64,000 bases of DNA from Parafrankia elaeagni (GTDB taxonomy: Bacteria > Actinomycetota > Actinomycetes > Frankiales > Frankiaceae): positions 44,255 to 108,254 of the forward strand of contig NZ_KB893721.1 in the NCBI RefSeq assembly GCF_000374165.1. Direction: 5' to 3'. This document shows, piece after piece, positions 7,820 through 16,314 of this stretch; the stretch's first letter is position 1, and every line of letters begins with the position of its first letter. The notes beneath the pieces were generated by a model. The model made no database searches. It was not told where the DNA came from and worked only from the letters and a program-made list of their open reading frames with translations. A program made the translations under genes and the position numbers.

Positions 7820-9580
7820 GTGACAGCACAGGAGTGGTCGTTACCCGCCGTGCTCGACGTCGTCACCGACGTGGCCCCCGACCGTGACATGCTGGTGTCG
7901 GCCACCACGCGCCGAAGCTACGCGCAGGTGCGGGACCGCACCCGGCATCTCGCCGCCCACTTCCGGCAGCACGGGCTCGGCGTGCGACGCGAACGCCGCG
8001 AGCTGCGGCGCTGGGAGTGCGGCCAGAGCACCGTGGCGCTCGTGATGTCGAACTGCCCCGAGTACCTCGAGGCGATGATCGGGGCCTTCCGCGCCCGGGC
8101 GGTGCCGTTCAACGTCAACCACCACTACGCCCCGCGGGAGATCGGCGCGCTGCTGGGCCAGGTCGGCGCCGACGCCGTGGTGTACCACCGGCGGCTGGGC
8201 CCGAAGATCGCTCAGGCGGCCCGGTTCGACACCCGGCTCGACACCCGGCTCGGCACCCGGTTCGACACCCGGCTCGACACCCGGCTCGGCACCCGGTTCG
8301 ACACCCGGCTCGACACCCGGCTCGACACCCAGCCTGGCGGGACCCTCGACGGGCTGCTGCTGATCGACGTCGACGACGGCTCCGGCGTCGCCCCCCTGCC
8401 GGGCAGCACCCCGTTCCCTTCGGCGGTGGCCGGCGCCGAGGGAGTCCACGACCTCCCGGTACCGTCACCCGACGACCTCTACCTCGTCTGCACCGGCGGC
8501 ACGACCGGGACCCCGAAGGGCGTGCTGTGGCGTCAGGGGGACGTCTACGTCTCCGCCACGGGCGGGGTCGACGGAGCCACCCGCGACGTCATCGCGGAGA
8601 TCGCCGAGGCCGGGGCGGGCGTCTGGTTCGCGGCTCCCCCGCTGATGCACGGCGCCTCGCAGTGGACCGCGTTCGCCGGGCTCGTCAACGGCGGCACGGT
8701 CGTCCTGCACGACGACTCCCGGCCGTTCGACGCGCGGGAGATTCTGCGGACCGTCGAGCGCGAGCGGGTGACGATGATGTCGATCGTGGGCGACGCCTAC
8801 GCCCGGCCGCTGATGGACGAGATCAGCGCCGGCTCCTACGACCTGGCCTCGCTGGTGCGGCTCGGCACCGGCGGTGCGACGACCAGCGCCGGGCTCAAGC
8901 AGGCGCTGCTCGACCTGCTGCCCCAGCTCACCGTCGTCGACGGGTACGGGGCGTCCGAAACGGGCGGGATGGCGTTCGGGACGTCGACGTCGGGCAGGCC
9001 GGCGCATCGGTTCAGGCTCTCCGCGGGTGCGGCGGTGCTGTCGGCGGACCGGTCCCGCTTCCTCGACCCTTCGGACGACGAGGTCGGCTGGACGGCACGG
9101 GTCGGCCGGATCCCACTCGGCTACCTCGGCGACCGGGTGCGCACGGAGCAGACCTTCCCGCTCGTCGACGGCCGGCGGACCTCGGTTCCCGGGGACCGTG
9201 CCCACTACAACAGCGACGGCGACATCATCGTGCTCGGACGGGACGCGATGGTCGTCAACACCGGCGGCGAGAAGGTGTTCGTCGAGGAGGTGGAGGAGGT
9301 CCTTCGGCAGCACCCCGACATCCTCGACGCGCTCGTCGTCGGGCGGCCGAACGACCGCTACGGCGAGGAGGTGGTCGCGCTCGTCCAGCTCCGGGCAGGT
9401 ACGCAGTTGTCCCCCGCCTCGGTCCGTGAGCACGTCGCCGGCCAGGTCGCACGGTTCAAGGCGCCCCGGGCCGTGCTGCTGTGCCCGCGGATCGGCCGCC
9501 ACGTCACCGGCAAGGCCGACTACATCTGGGCCCGGCGGGCGGCTCTCGAGGCGGTGTCCGCCACCGTGCCGACAACCTGA
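7820..9580 (+). CDS. Acyl-CoA synthetase (ANL superfamily, ligase 1)
   Basis: A 586-residue ATP-dependent acid:CoA ligase. The P-loop-like A3 motif is CTGGTTGTPKGVLW (~residue 235); the A5 motif is GYGASETGG (~375); the C-terminal hinge and lysine region has GRDAMVVNTGGEKVFVEEVE (~480) and GKADYIWAR at the end. GTG 7820 is preceded by GAGGGAGAA. An unusual insertion at residues ~135-170 is made of RFDT/RLDT/RLGT repeats encoded by a 12-bp tandem repeat. It is divergent from crotonase 1 through a shared operator. It activates a carboxylic acid as CoA thioester at pathway entry; the substrate is not deducible. Confidence 0.88.
   Translation: MTAQEWSLPAVLDVVTDVAPDRDMLVSATTRRSYAQVRDRTRHLAAHFRQHGLGVRRERRELRRWECGQSTVALVMSNCPEYLEAMIGAFRARAVPFNVNHHYAPREIGALLGQVGADAVVYHRRLGPKIAQAARFDTRLDTRLGTRFDTRLDTRLGTRFDTRLDTRLDTQPGGTLDGLLLIDVDDGSGVAPLPGSTPFPSAVAGAEGVHDLPVPSPDDLYLVCTGGTTGTPKGVLWRQGDVYVSATGGVDGATRDVIAEIAEAGAGVWFAAPPLMHGASQWTAFAGLVNGGTVVLHDDSRPFDAREILRTVERERVTMMSIVGDAYARPLMDEISAGSYDLASLVRLGTGGATTSAGLKQALLDLLPQLTVVDGYGASETGGMAFGTSTSGRPAHRFRLSAGAAVLSADRSRFLDPSDDEVGWTARVGRIPLGYLGDRVRTEQTFPLVDGRRTSVPGDRAHYNSDGDIIVLGRDAMVVNTGGEKVFVEEVEEVLRQHPDILDALVVGRPNDRYGEEVVALVQLRAGTQLSPASVREHVAGQVARFKAPRAVLLCPRIGRHVTGKADYIWARRAALEAVSATVPTT
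8222..8329. repeat. 12-bp tandem repeat with 36-bp higher order, in ligase 1
   Basis: Nine 12-bp units alternate CGGTTCGACACC, CGGCTCGACACC and CGGCTCGGCACC, arranged as two full 36-bp triplets plus a third variant triplet. They stay in frame and encode a charged Arg-x-Asp/Gly-Thr array in the N-terminal domain of the acyl-CoA synthetase. Confidence 0.92.
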
Positions 9581-9587
9581 CGGGTCC

Positions 9588-9613
9588 GCGGGGCGGCCGG
9601 GCGGCCGCCCCGC
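9588..9613. terminator. Bidirectional hairpin between convergent genes
   Basis: GCGGGGCGGCC, loop GGGC, then the exact reverse complement: a perfect 11-bp stem in the 41-bp gap between the 3' ends of ligase 1 and ACAD 1. There is no T-run, as is common in actinobacteria. Confidence 0.65.
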
Positions 9614-9621
9614 AGGTCGGG

Positions 9622-11055
9622 CTACTCCCGGGCCGACGACCAGCCACGGGCGTCCCGCAGCACCTCCCGGAACGGCTTGCCGCTGTCGAAGGACGGTTCG
9701 CGGGGGAGGCCGAGCACCCGCTCGCCGATGCTGTTGCGCTGCATCTCGTTGGTTCCACCGGCGATCGACATGAAGCGGCTGTTGAGGAAGCCGACCGCGG
9801 CTTTCGGCCCAGGGCTGTCGCCGGGCCGCTCGTCCCGGTTCACGGCGTCCCCGTGCGCTCCGTCCGCGCCCATGGTTTCCCAGTTCACGGCGTCCGCGCC
9901 GCCGATGCGCATGGCGATGTCGGCGCGGATCGGGTCGTGGACGCCGCTGACCAGCTTGGCGTAGGAGGCGAGGTGCAGCGCCTGGGCGGGATCCGTCCGC
10001 ATCCGCGCGCCGAGCCGCCCGAGCAACGCCCGGCGTGCCACGTCGTCGACGTGGGCGCGCACGATCAGGTCGCGGGTGAGCGGGTCGGCGAGCCGGCCGG
10101 CGGCCCGGGCGAGCTCGACGAGGTCGGGCGCGACACCCGTCGAGGCCCGGGTGGTGCGGGTGGTGCGGGTGCCGTGGCTGAGCCCTCCCCCGCGTTCGAA
10201 CATCAGCATGGTCTGGGCGACGGTCCAGCCGTCGTTCACCTGGCCGATGACGTCACCGTCGCCGAGCACGACGTCGTCGAAGAACTCCTGGCAGAACTCG
10301 GCGTCGCCGGTGATCTGTCTGATCCGCTCCACGGTCACGCCGGGAGCGGTGACGGGGACGGCGAACCACGTCAGCCCACGGTGCTTGGGCACATCCCAGT
10401 CGGTGCGGGCGAGGCACATGCCCCAGTCGGCGTAGTAGGCCCCGCTGCTCCAGATCTTCGACCCGTTGAGGACCCACCCGTCGCCGGAACGGACCGCCCG
10501 GGTGCGCACACCGGCGAGGTCCGACCCGGCCTCCGGCTCGGAGAAGAACTGCACGAACAGCTCCTCGCCGGCGAGGATCCTCGGGATGTGCCGGCGCAGG
10601 AAGTCCGCCGACGCGTGCGCGAGCATCGTCATGGCGCACACGCCGAACGTGGTGCCGCCGGCTATGCCCAGGTCGGGCAGCCGGTAGCCGCGCGCCTCCT
10701 GCCCGAAGGCGCGTTCGTACTCCGGTCCGAGGCCCTGGCCGCCGTACTCGCGCGGCCAGGTGATCCCCGCGTACCCGGCCTCGTACAACCGGCGCTGCAG
10801 CGCACGCCCGGCCGCGATCGCGGCCGGATCGGTGTCGCCCCTGCGGAGGCCTGAAACCTGGCCCCGCTCGAGGTTCGCCTCGATCCAGGCCCGGGCCCGG
10901 GCCCGGTACTCGTCGAGAGCCGGCGCCGGGACCTCGCGGCCCGGCGCCGCGCTGTCGCCATGTTCCGGCGCCCTGTTGTCGCCGTCGCCGTCGCCGTCGC
11001 CGTCGTCGCGCTCCGCTGCCGCGTCACTGTCGTGCTCCGCCGCGATGTCCCGCAT
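9622..11055 (-). CDS. Acyl-CoA dehydrogenase, large-chain type (ACAD 1)
   Basis: A 477-residue FAD-dependent acyl-CoA dehydrogenase. It shows PREYGGQGL in the N-terminal helical domain, QFFSEPEAGSDLAG and WVLNGSKIWSSGA in the beta domain, and AGGTNEMQRNSIGERVLGLPRE at the C terminus (FAD/adenine-binding loop). The N terminus (first ~45 residues) is an acidic low-complexity extension with an (Asp-Gly) repeat. ATG 11055 overlaps the upstream TGA (TGATG), so it is coupled to ACAD 2. Adjacent ACAD pairs of this kind form heterotetramers in steroid side-chain oxidation; I infer the same here. It is the last gene of the operon 14690-9622. Confidence 0.9.
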   Translation of the reverse strand: MRDIAAEHDSDAAAERDDGDGDGDGDNRAPEHGDSAAPGREVPAPALDEYRARARAWIEANLERGQVSGLRRGDTDPAAIAAGRALQRRLYEAGYAGITWPREYGGQGLGPEYERAFGQEARGYRLPDLGIAGGTTFGVCAMTMLAHASADFLRRHIPRILAGEELFVQFFSEPEAGSDLAGVRTRAVRSGDGWVLNGSKIWSSGAYYADWGMCLARTDWDVPKHRGLTWFAVPVTAPGVTVERIRQITGDAEFCQEFFDDVVLGDGDVIGQVNDGWTVAQTMLMFERGGGLSHGTRTTRTTRASTGVAPDLVELARAAGRLADPLTRDLIVRAHVDDVARRALLGRLGARMRTDPAQALHLASYAKLVSGVHDPIRADIAMRIGGADAVNWETMGADGAHGDAVNRDERPGDSPGPKAAVGFLNSRFMSIAGGTNEMQRNSIGERVLGLPREPSFDSGKPFREVLRDARGWSSARE

Positions 11056-12245
11056 CAGCCGACTCCGATCCGCTCGCCCAGCCGGGCGCGGTGCCACTGC
11101 GCCGAGCCGAACGCCACCGCGTCCGCCGCGAGGCGCCTCATGAACAGGTGGTGGTCGTGCTCCCAGGTGTAACCGACCCCGCCGAAGACCTGGAAACAGC
11201 CATGGGCCAGCTCGACTCCGTGCTCGGCGACGAAGGCCTTCGCGGCATGCGCGAGATCCACCCCGTCACGGGCGCCGGAACCGGGCGGCCCTGAGCCAGA
11301 CGAGCCGGAACCTAGCGACTCCGCGGCGGCGGACACCACGGCCTTCGCCATCTCGAGGGAGAGGCTCAGGTCTGCGAGCAGGTGCTTGACCGCCTGGAAC
11401 GAGCCGATCGGCCGTCCGAAGGCGATACGTGTCCCGGCGTGTTCGACGGCTGCCTCGAGGTCATGGTGCATCGCCCCGACCGACTCCGCGGCGGTGAGGA
11501 CCGCGGCGATCCCGACCTGCCACTCGAACCGCGCCGCGGTCGCGTCGCCCGGCACTCCGAGCACCGCGTCCGCGCCCACCCGGACATCGTGAAACCGCGC
11601 CGCGCCCGGCCGACGGGTGATGTCCAGGCTCGCCATCCGCCGTGTCTGGACTCCGGGCGTATCCGCGGCGACCAGGAACTGCGTCAGCCCACGCGGCCCG
11701 TGCGCGGTGACGGCCAGCAGGTCGCAGTCGGCCACGTCCGGTACGTGCCGGACGTCCCCGTCGAGGCGGAAGCCGCCGCCATCGTCCTCGGCCGCGACGA
11801 TCTCGCCGGCTCCCGGCGTCAGCCCGGCGACGTCGCCCACCACCCACGTCGCCCGGGCCCGGCCGGCCACCAGCCCGGCGAGGGCCTCGCGGCGCCTCGG
11901 GCCCTCGGCCGCCAGCAGGTGGGCGACGACGTTCGCCGCGGCGAACGGGCCGGGCTGCAGGACGGCGCCCCGCTCGGCGGCGACCGCCGCCGCGTCCAGC
12001 AGGCCGTTGCCCGACACGGTGCCGCCGCCGTGCTCCTCGCCAACCAGCATCCCGAACCAGCCGAGCGAGCCCGCGGCCTCGTGGTAGCGCGCGTCTGGTC
12101 CACCCGCGCCCACAGCGAGTCCGCCTTCGCCCGCGGCGAGCTCGCGGACCGACGGCAGCGGCATCGTCCGCTCGATGAACCGGGAGCTGGAGTCGAGGAG
12201 CAGCTCCTGCTCGGGCGTCGCGGACGCCAGCAGCCCGACGCTCAT
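11055..12245 (-). CDS. Acyl-CoA dehydrogenase, partner subunit type (ACAD 2)
   Basis: A 396-residue acyl-CoA dehydrogenase-like protein. It has GMLVGEEHGGGTVSGNGLLD in the N-terminal domain, a poorly conserved middle domain and a C-terminal helical domain with FGRPIGSFQAVKHLLADL and FGGVGYTWEHDHHLFMRR. Its sequence type is that of the non-identical partner subunit in two-gene ACADs. ATG 12245 overlaps the TGA of the upstream crotonase by ATGA, and its own stop overlaps the ATG of ACAD 1. A Gly/Ser/Pro-rich insertion lies near residue 320. Confidence 0.88.
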   Translation of the reverse strand: MSVGLLASATPEQELLLDSSSRFIERTMPLPSVRELAAGEGGLAVGAGGPDARYHEAAGSLGWFGMLVGEEHGGGTVSGNGLLDAAAVAAERGAVLQPGPFAAANVVAHLLAAEGPRRREALAGLVAGRARATWVVGDVAGLTPGAGEIVAAEDDGGGFRLDGDVRHVPDVADCDLLAVTAHGPRGLTQFLVAADTPGVQTRRMASLDITRRPGAARFHDVRVGADAVLGVPGDATAARFEWQVGIAAVLTAAESVGAMHHDLEAAVEHAGTRIAFGRPIGSFQAVKHLLADLSLSLEMAKAVVSAAAESLGSGSSGSGPPGSGARDGVDLAHAAKAFVAEHGVELAHGCFQVFGGVGYTWEHDHHLFMRRLAADAVAFGSAQWHRARLGERIGVG

Positions 12246-13144
12246 GCGCCGGTGAACCCTGGCTCGCGGCGCTCGGCGAAGGCCCGGAAGCCCTCCCGCG
12301 CATCCATCGTGGTGTAGGCGATGTGCTGGGCCCGCGCCTCGTCCTCCACCGCCCGCTCGAACGTGGCCGAGTCGCTCGCGTCCAGCAGCCGTTTGATCAG
12401 GCTGAGCGCGGTCGTCGGCCCGGCGGCCAGCCGACGGCCCCACGCGGTGGCGACCTTCGTCAGCTCGCCGGCCGGCACGACCTCGTTGACCAGGCCCCAC
12501 GCCAGCGCGTCCCGGGCGCCCACCCAGTCGCCGAACAGGGCCATCTGCTTCGCCCGGCGCAGCCCGATCTGGCGGGGCAGGCTCCAGGACGTCCCGCCGT
12601 CCAGGGAAAGGCCTCGTCTGGCGAACACCTCGCAGAACCGGGCCCGGTCGCTGGCGACGACAAGGTCGCAGGCGAGCACCAGGCCGAGCGAGACGCCGAC
12701 GGCGACGCCGTCCACCGCCGCGATGGTCGGCTTCGGCAGCCGGTGCAGCCGGTTGACGATGTCGCCCGCCGTGCGCATCTCGTGCAGGATCGCCTGCCGG
12801 GGTCCGGAAAGCCCGCGGGCCTCGTCCCCCCCGCCCGTGGCTGCGCCCGCGTCCGTGCCCGTGCCCGTGGCCGTGGCCGTGGCCGTGGCCGTGGCCGTGG
12901 CCGTGGCCGTGGCCGTGGCCGCGCGCGCGCCGCCGCGCGCGCCGCCGGTCAGGTCGGCGCCCGAGGAGAAGTTCCCACCGGCGCCGGTCAGCAGGAGCGC
13001 CCGGTCGGCCGGGTTCCGGGCGACCTCGGTCAGCACCCGGTCGAGGTCGGCCCAGCTGGCCCCGTCCAGCGCGTTCTTCTTCTCCGGGCGGTTGAAGACA
13101 ACCGTGACCAGGCCGTCACTGCGTTCGACGAGCGTCGAATCCAT
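12242..13144 (-). CDS. Enoyl-CoA hydratase/isomerase-family protein (crotonase 2)
   Basis: A 300-residue crotonase with FSSGADLTGG, GVAVGVSLGLVLACD and FARRGLSLDGGTSW. It is the same subgroup as crotonase 1, without the hydratase Glu pair. The loop after GADL carries a run of about ten Ala-Thr dipeptides encoded by a 6-bp repeat, a position where crotonases tolerate insertions. The start is ATG 13144 (MDSTLVERSDG), preceded by GGAGGA; a longer reading from 13193 would translate through operator 3 and is less likely. It is second in an operon after ligase 2. Confidence 0.87.
   Translation of the reverse strand: MDSTLVERSDGLVTVVFNRPEKKNALDGASWADLDRVLTEVARNPADRALLLTGAGGNFSSGADLTGGARGGARAATATATATATATATATATGTGTDAGAATGGGDEARGLSGPRQAILHEMRTAGDIVNRLHRLPKPTIAAVDGVAVGVSLGLVLACDLVVASDRARFCEVFARRGLSLDGGTSWSLPRQIGLRRAKQMALFGDWVGARDALAWGLVNEVVPAGELTKVATAWGRRLAAGPTTALSLIKRLLDASDSATFERAVEDEARAQHIAYTTMDAREGFRAFAERREPGFTGA
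12855..12921. repeat. 6-bp tandem repeat (about 10 copies) in crotonase 2
   Basis: A run of CGTGGC units (GCC-ACG on the coding strand) encodes an Ala-Thr dipeptide array in a surface loop. Unit length is a multiple of three, so copy-number change would not break the frame. Confidence 0.9.
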
Positions 13145-13167
13145 CGGGTCCTCCGTCCAACCGGAAT

Positions 13168-13182
13168 CAATATAGATATTTT
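13168..13182. promoter_or_regulatory. Operator site 3, between ligase 2 and crotonase 2
   Basis: CAATATAGATATTTT, one AGATAT half-site and a weak partner, immediately after the stop codon of ligase 2 and about 25 bp before crotonase 2. It may control an internal promoter of the operon. Confidence 0.5.
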
Positions 13183-14690
13183 CAGTCGACATGATCGCTC
13201 GAGGCCGAGACCGAGGCCAACCAGCCTTCGAGCACACGCCGGAGGACCTTGCCCATCGGGTTGCGCGGCAGCTCGCCGACGGTCTCCAGGCGTTCCGGGC
13301 ACTTGTGGCGGGCCAGTCCCTCGGCCTGGCAGTGCGCGACGAGAACGGCCAGCGGGACGTCGTGACCCGGCCGGACCACGACGACGGCGCAGATCCGCTC
13401 GCCGGTCCGCTCGTCCGGCACGCCGACGACCGCGACGTCGCGCACCGCCGGGTGCCGGGCCAGCACCCCCTCCACCTCCGCCGCCGAGATGGTCTCCGCG
13501 TTGCGGATGACGACCTCCTTGCGGCGGCCCCGCACCCGCACCCGACCCTGCTCGTCGACATCGCCGAGGTCACCCGTCCGCAGCCAGCCGTCGGCGTCGA
13601 AGGCCTCGGCGTCGAGCCCGGCGTCCGCGTAGCCGAGGAAGCACTGGGGGCCCTTCAGCCGCAGTTCGCCGTCGACGACCCGTACCCGGACGCCGGCAGC
13701 CGGCCGGCCGACCGTGGTGCCGGGCTCGGCGTCGGTCGACCTCTCGCTGGTGGCCACCGGGAACTCGGTGAGACCCCAGGAGCCCACGACTCCGGGCACC
13801 CCGAGGACCTGCGCGACCTCCCGGTTCACGGGCTCCGGTGTCGCCGCGCCGCCGCCCACGCAGGCGCGCAGCGCCGGGAAGAGAGGATCTCCTCCGTGGC
13901 GGCGCTGCGCCGCCAGATAGGCGTGGAAGAAGGGCGTCGCGGAGCCGAGGACCGTCGGCCGGTGGGCGGCCATCCGCTCCGGTGTCACAGCCGGGTCGAA
14001 CACGTCGAACAGAACCAGCGTCCCGCCGGTCCGCAGCGCCGCCGCGAGCATCGAGACCCCGCCGATGTGGGCGATCGGCCAGGCGATCGGGTACACGTCC
14101 CCGGCGCCGAAACCGAGCCCGTCGACGACACCGGCCGACGAGGCGATCACCGAGGCGTCGGAGTGCCGGACGCCCTTCGGGTCGGCGGTGGTGCCGGAGG
14201 AGTAGTAGATCCACCGGCACTCGTCAGCCCGGGCGGGGGCGGGGGGCAGGCTCGCGGGGTCGCCCGCCGGCAGCCAAAGCGCCGGCCCGGGCGGGCCGTC
14301 GAGGTCCAGTGCCAGTACCTCGGGCCCGAGCGACCTGGCCATCGCGCCGTGACCGAAGCCGTGCCACGACTCGGACACGATGACCAGGCGCGCCGAGACC
14401 TGCCGCACGATGAACCCGACCTCCCGGTGGCGGAACACGGGAATCACCGGGTTCTGGACCACCCCGAGCCGCGCGCAGGCCGCCATGACCACCGCCGCCT
14501 CGAGCGTCGTGGGCAGCTGCCAGCACACGACGTCGCCCGGGCCCACCCCACGCCCGCGCAGGCCCGCCGCCGTGCGGACGGCCGCGTCGCGCAGGGCTGC
14601 CGTGGTCAGCGACCGGCCGTGGTCGTCCGCCAGCACGACGGCGTCCGGCGCGCGCCGGGCGGCGTCGTCGAGCAGGCCCCAGAACGTCAC
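13182..14690 (-). CDS. Acyl-CoA synthetase (ANL superfamily, ligase 2)
   Basis: A 502-residue AMP-forming acid:CoA ligase. It shows IYYSSGTTADPKGVRH (A3, ~residue 160), GSWGLTEFPVATSE (A5, ~300), WLRTGDLGDVDEQGRVRV (A7/A8) and RNAETISAAEVE, with the catalytic Lys near the end in NPMGKVLRR. Its start codon is GTG with GGGGAGGA six bases upstream. First gene of the minus-strand operon ligase 2, crotonase 2, ACAD 2, ACAD 1, with divergent transcription of the solute-binding lipoprotein. The linkage suggests uptake and CoA activation of the same acid are co-regulated. Confidence 0.9.
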   Translation of the reverse strand: MTFWGLLDDAARRAPDAVVLADDHGRSLTTAALRDAAVRTAAGLRGRGVGPGDVVCWQLPTTLEAAVVMAACARLGVVQNPVIPVFRHREVGFIVRQVSARLVIVSESWHGFGHGAMARSLGPEVLALDLDGPPGPALWLPAGDPASLPPAPARADECRWIYYSSGTTADPKGVRHSDASVIASSAGVVDGLGFGAGDVYPIAWPIAHIGGVSMLAAALRTGGTLVLFDVFDPAVTPERMAAHRPTVLGSATPFFHAYLAAQRRHGGDPLFPALRACVGGGAATPEPVNREVAQVLGVPGVVGSWGLTEFPVATSERSTDAEPGTTVGRPAAGVRVRVVDGELRLKGPQCFLGYADAGLDAEAFDADGWLRTGDLGDVDEQGRVRVRGRRKEVVIRNAETISAAEVEGVLARHPAVRDVAVVGVPDERTGERICAVVVVRPGHDVPLAVLVAHCQAEGLARHKCPERLETVGELPRNPMGKVLRRVLEGWLASVSASSDHVD

Positions 14691-14994
14691 GTCGCGGTCC
14701 TCCCCTGCACCCGTCCGGTGCGTGCGTGGGCACGCCGGCGGCCACCGGCCGTCGCCGGTGGCACCTCCTGGCCATCGTCTCGCCTGGAGGCTAGAAAAGT
14801 CTAGATGTATTACCTAGACTCCGCGATCAGGTACCAGGAAGCCGGATGCGCCTGCCGACGGCCGGCGCATCCTCCGGGATCTCCGGTGGCACCGGAGCCG
14901 GGCGAGCGCGGCCGCTCTCTCCCGATCCGCCGGCGCTGATGACCGGCGACGTCTCAGCGCGGCCATCCGGCCGCCCATCACGCAGGGACAGATC
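14691..14994. other. Divergent intergenic region, ligase 2 / solute-binding lipoprotein
   Basis: A 304-bp region without a credible gene. It contains operator 4 and, nearer to ligase 2, a perfect 9-bp dyad (GCCACCGGC, CGTC, reverse complement; 14741-14762) that would lie in the leader of the ligase mRNA. Confidence 0.6.
14795..14820. promoter_or_regulatory. Operator site 4, composite dyad
   Basis: AAAAGTCT-AGATGTATT matches the zero-spacing class of site; overlapping it, AGTCTAG at 14798-14804 and CTAGACT at 14814-14820 form a second, perfect 7-bp inverted repeat. Two overlapping dyads suggest two repressor dimers or cooperative binding between divergent genes. Confidence 0.65.
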
Positions 14995-16278
14995 ATGGAA
15001 CTGAGCACGCGGACAGGCAGCTTATGGACCCGCTCTCGCAGGCGCGGGCTGGTGGCGACGGCACTCACCGCGCTGGCACTCGCCGGCGCGGCGTGCGGCG
15101 GAGGCGACTCCGACCCGGGCCCGACGGACGATGGCGGCATCGACCGCTCGCTGCTCGGCCCGAGCCGGCCGGCCGGCGGCGCGCCGGTCAAGGTCGGCTT
15201 CATCAGCGACGGCAGCACACCGGCCTTCGACAACACGATCCAGATCGACGCCGCCGTCGCGATGACGAAGTACCTCAACGAGCACGCCGGGGGCATCGGC
15301 GGACGTCCGATCGAGCTGGTGACCTGCGAGACCGCGGCCGACCCCAGCCGGGCGGCGGACTGCGCGACCGACTTCGTCCAGGCCGACGTGACGATCACGG
15401 TCGCGGGCGAGTCGACGGCCATGGGAACGGCGTGGAAGCCACTGCACGACGCCGGTATCCCGATCTTCGTCTACGCCACCACCGAGCAGGCGGCCATTCT
15501 CGACCGGGACTCCACGTTCGCGCTGGCGGACCAGATCGCGGGCCTGGCGGGGATGCCGATCACCGTGGCCAGGGAGAACAATCTGCCGAAGGTGACCGTC
15601 GTCGGCGTCGACGTGCCCGTGGTCACCGGGTTCTACGACGCCATCGGCGACCAGGTCTTCGGCGATGCCGGTCTGGAGCTGGAGGTGGTCGCCATCCCGC
15701 CCGACCAGGCGGACCTCAGCCCGCAGATGATCCGGATCGCGGGCGGCGGGCCGACCGAGGTGCACATCATCGGCGGCGACGCCTTCTGTATCGCGGCGTT
15801 CAACGGGCTGCGGGCGGCAAGCTTCGACGGGCCGGTCAGCGTCGTCAACCAGTGCGTCTCCGACAGCTCGAAGTCCGCCCTCGGCGACGCGCTCGAAGGC
15901 GTGTACGCGTCGGCACCGTTCGCGATCGACGACCACGAGAACCCGGACCTGCGCCGGTGGCGCGCGATCGTGGACGCCTACGACGAGAACGACATCGACA
16001 TGAGCAACTCGATGGGCTCCACTATCTTCGTCACGATGACGGCGCTGAGCCGGGCGCTCGACGGCTTCACCGGGGAGGTCACCCCCGCCCGCATCATCGA
16101 GAAGATCCGCTCCGCGCCGGAGCTGCCGTTGCCGGCCGCGCCGGGCCTGACCTTCCACTGTGACGGCCAGGCCAACCCGCTCGTGCCGGCCGCCTGCACC
16201 CGAGGCGGGCTGATGACGACCCTCGACGCGGAGGGCAGCCCGACACTGCCCTACAAGCCGTTCGGCGACGAGGGCTGA
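14995..16278 (+). CDS. ABC-transporter solute-binding lipoprotein (branched-chain amino acid type)
   Basis: A 427-residue periplasmic-binding-protein fold of the leucine/urea receptor family. It has a basic N terminus, a hydrophobic stretch and a lipobox ending ALAGAAC (Cys ~34), so it is anchored outside the membrane. The mature part begins KVGFISDGSTPAFDN and carries two lobes. No permease or ATPase genes lie beside it, so it would feed a transporter encoded elsewhere. It heads a plus-strand operon with the P450 and the kinase and lies opposite ligase 2 across operator 4, which suggests capture of the pathway substrate. Confidence 0.85.
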   Translation: MELSTRTGSLWTRSRRRGLVATALTALALAGAACGGGDSDPGPTDDGGIDRSLLGPSRPAGGAPVKVGFISDGSTPAFDNTIQIDAAVAMTKYLNEHAGGIGGRPIELVTCETAADPSRAADCATDFVQADVTITVAGESTAMGTAWKPLHDAGIPIFVYATTEQAAILDRDSTFALADQIAGLAGMPITVARENNLPKVTVVGVDVPVVTGFYDAIGDQVFGDAGLELEVVAIPPDQADLSPQMIRIAGGGPTEVHIIGGDAFCIAAFNGLRAASFDGPVSVVNQCVSDSSKSALGDALEGVYASAPFAIDDHENPDLRRWRAIVDAYDENDIDMSNSMGSTIFVTMTALSRALDGFTGEVTPARIIEKIRSAPELPLPAAPGLTFHCDGQANPLVPAACTRGGLMTTLDAEGSPTLPYKPFGDEG

Positions 16279-16314
16279 GAACCGGCCCCGTCCATGCCAC
16301 CGGAAGGACTGAAC

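Noticed and set aside
8222-8329. CRISPR-like array
   Set aside because: Units are contiguous with no spacers and lie in frame inside a ligase gene.
12855-12921. Frameshift in crotonase 2 caused by the repeat
   Set aside because: The repeat unit is 6 bp and the crotonase motifs on both sides are in the same frame.
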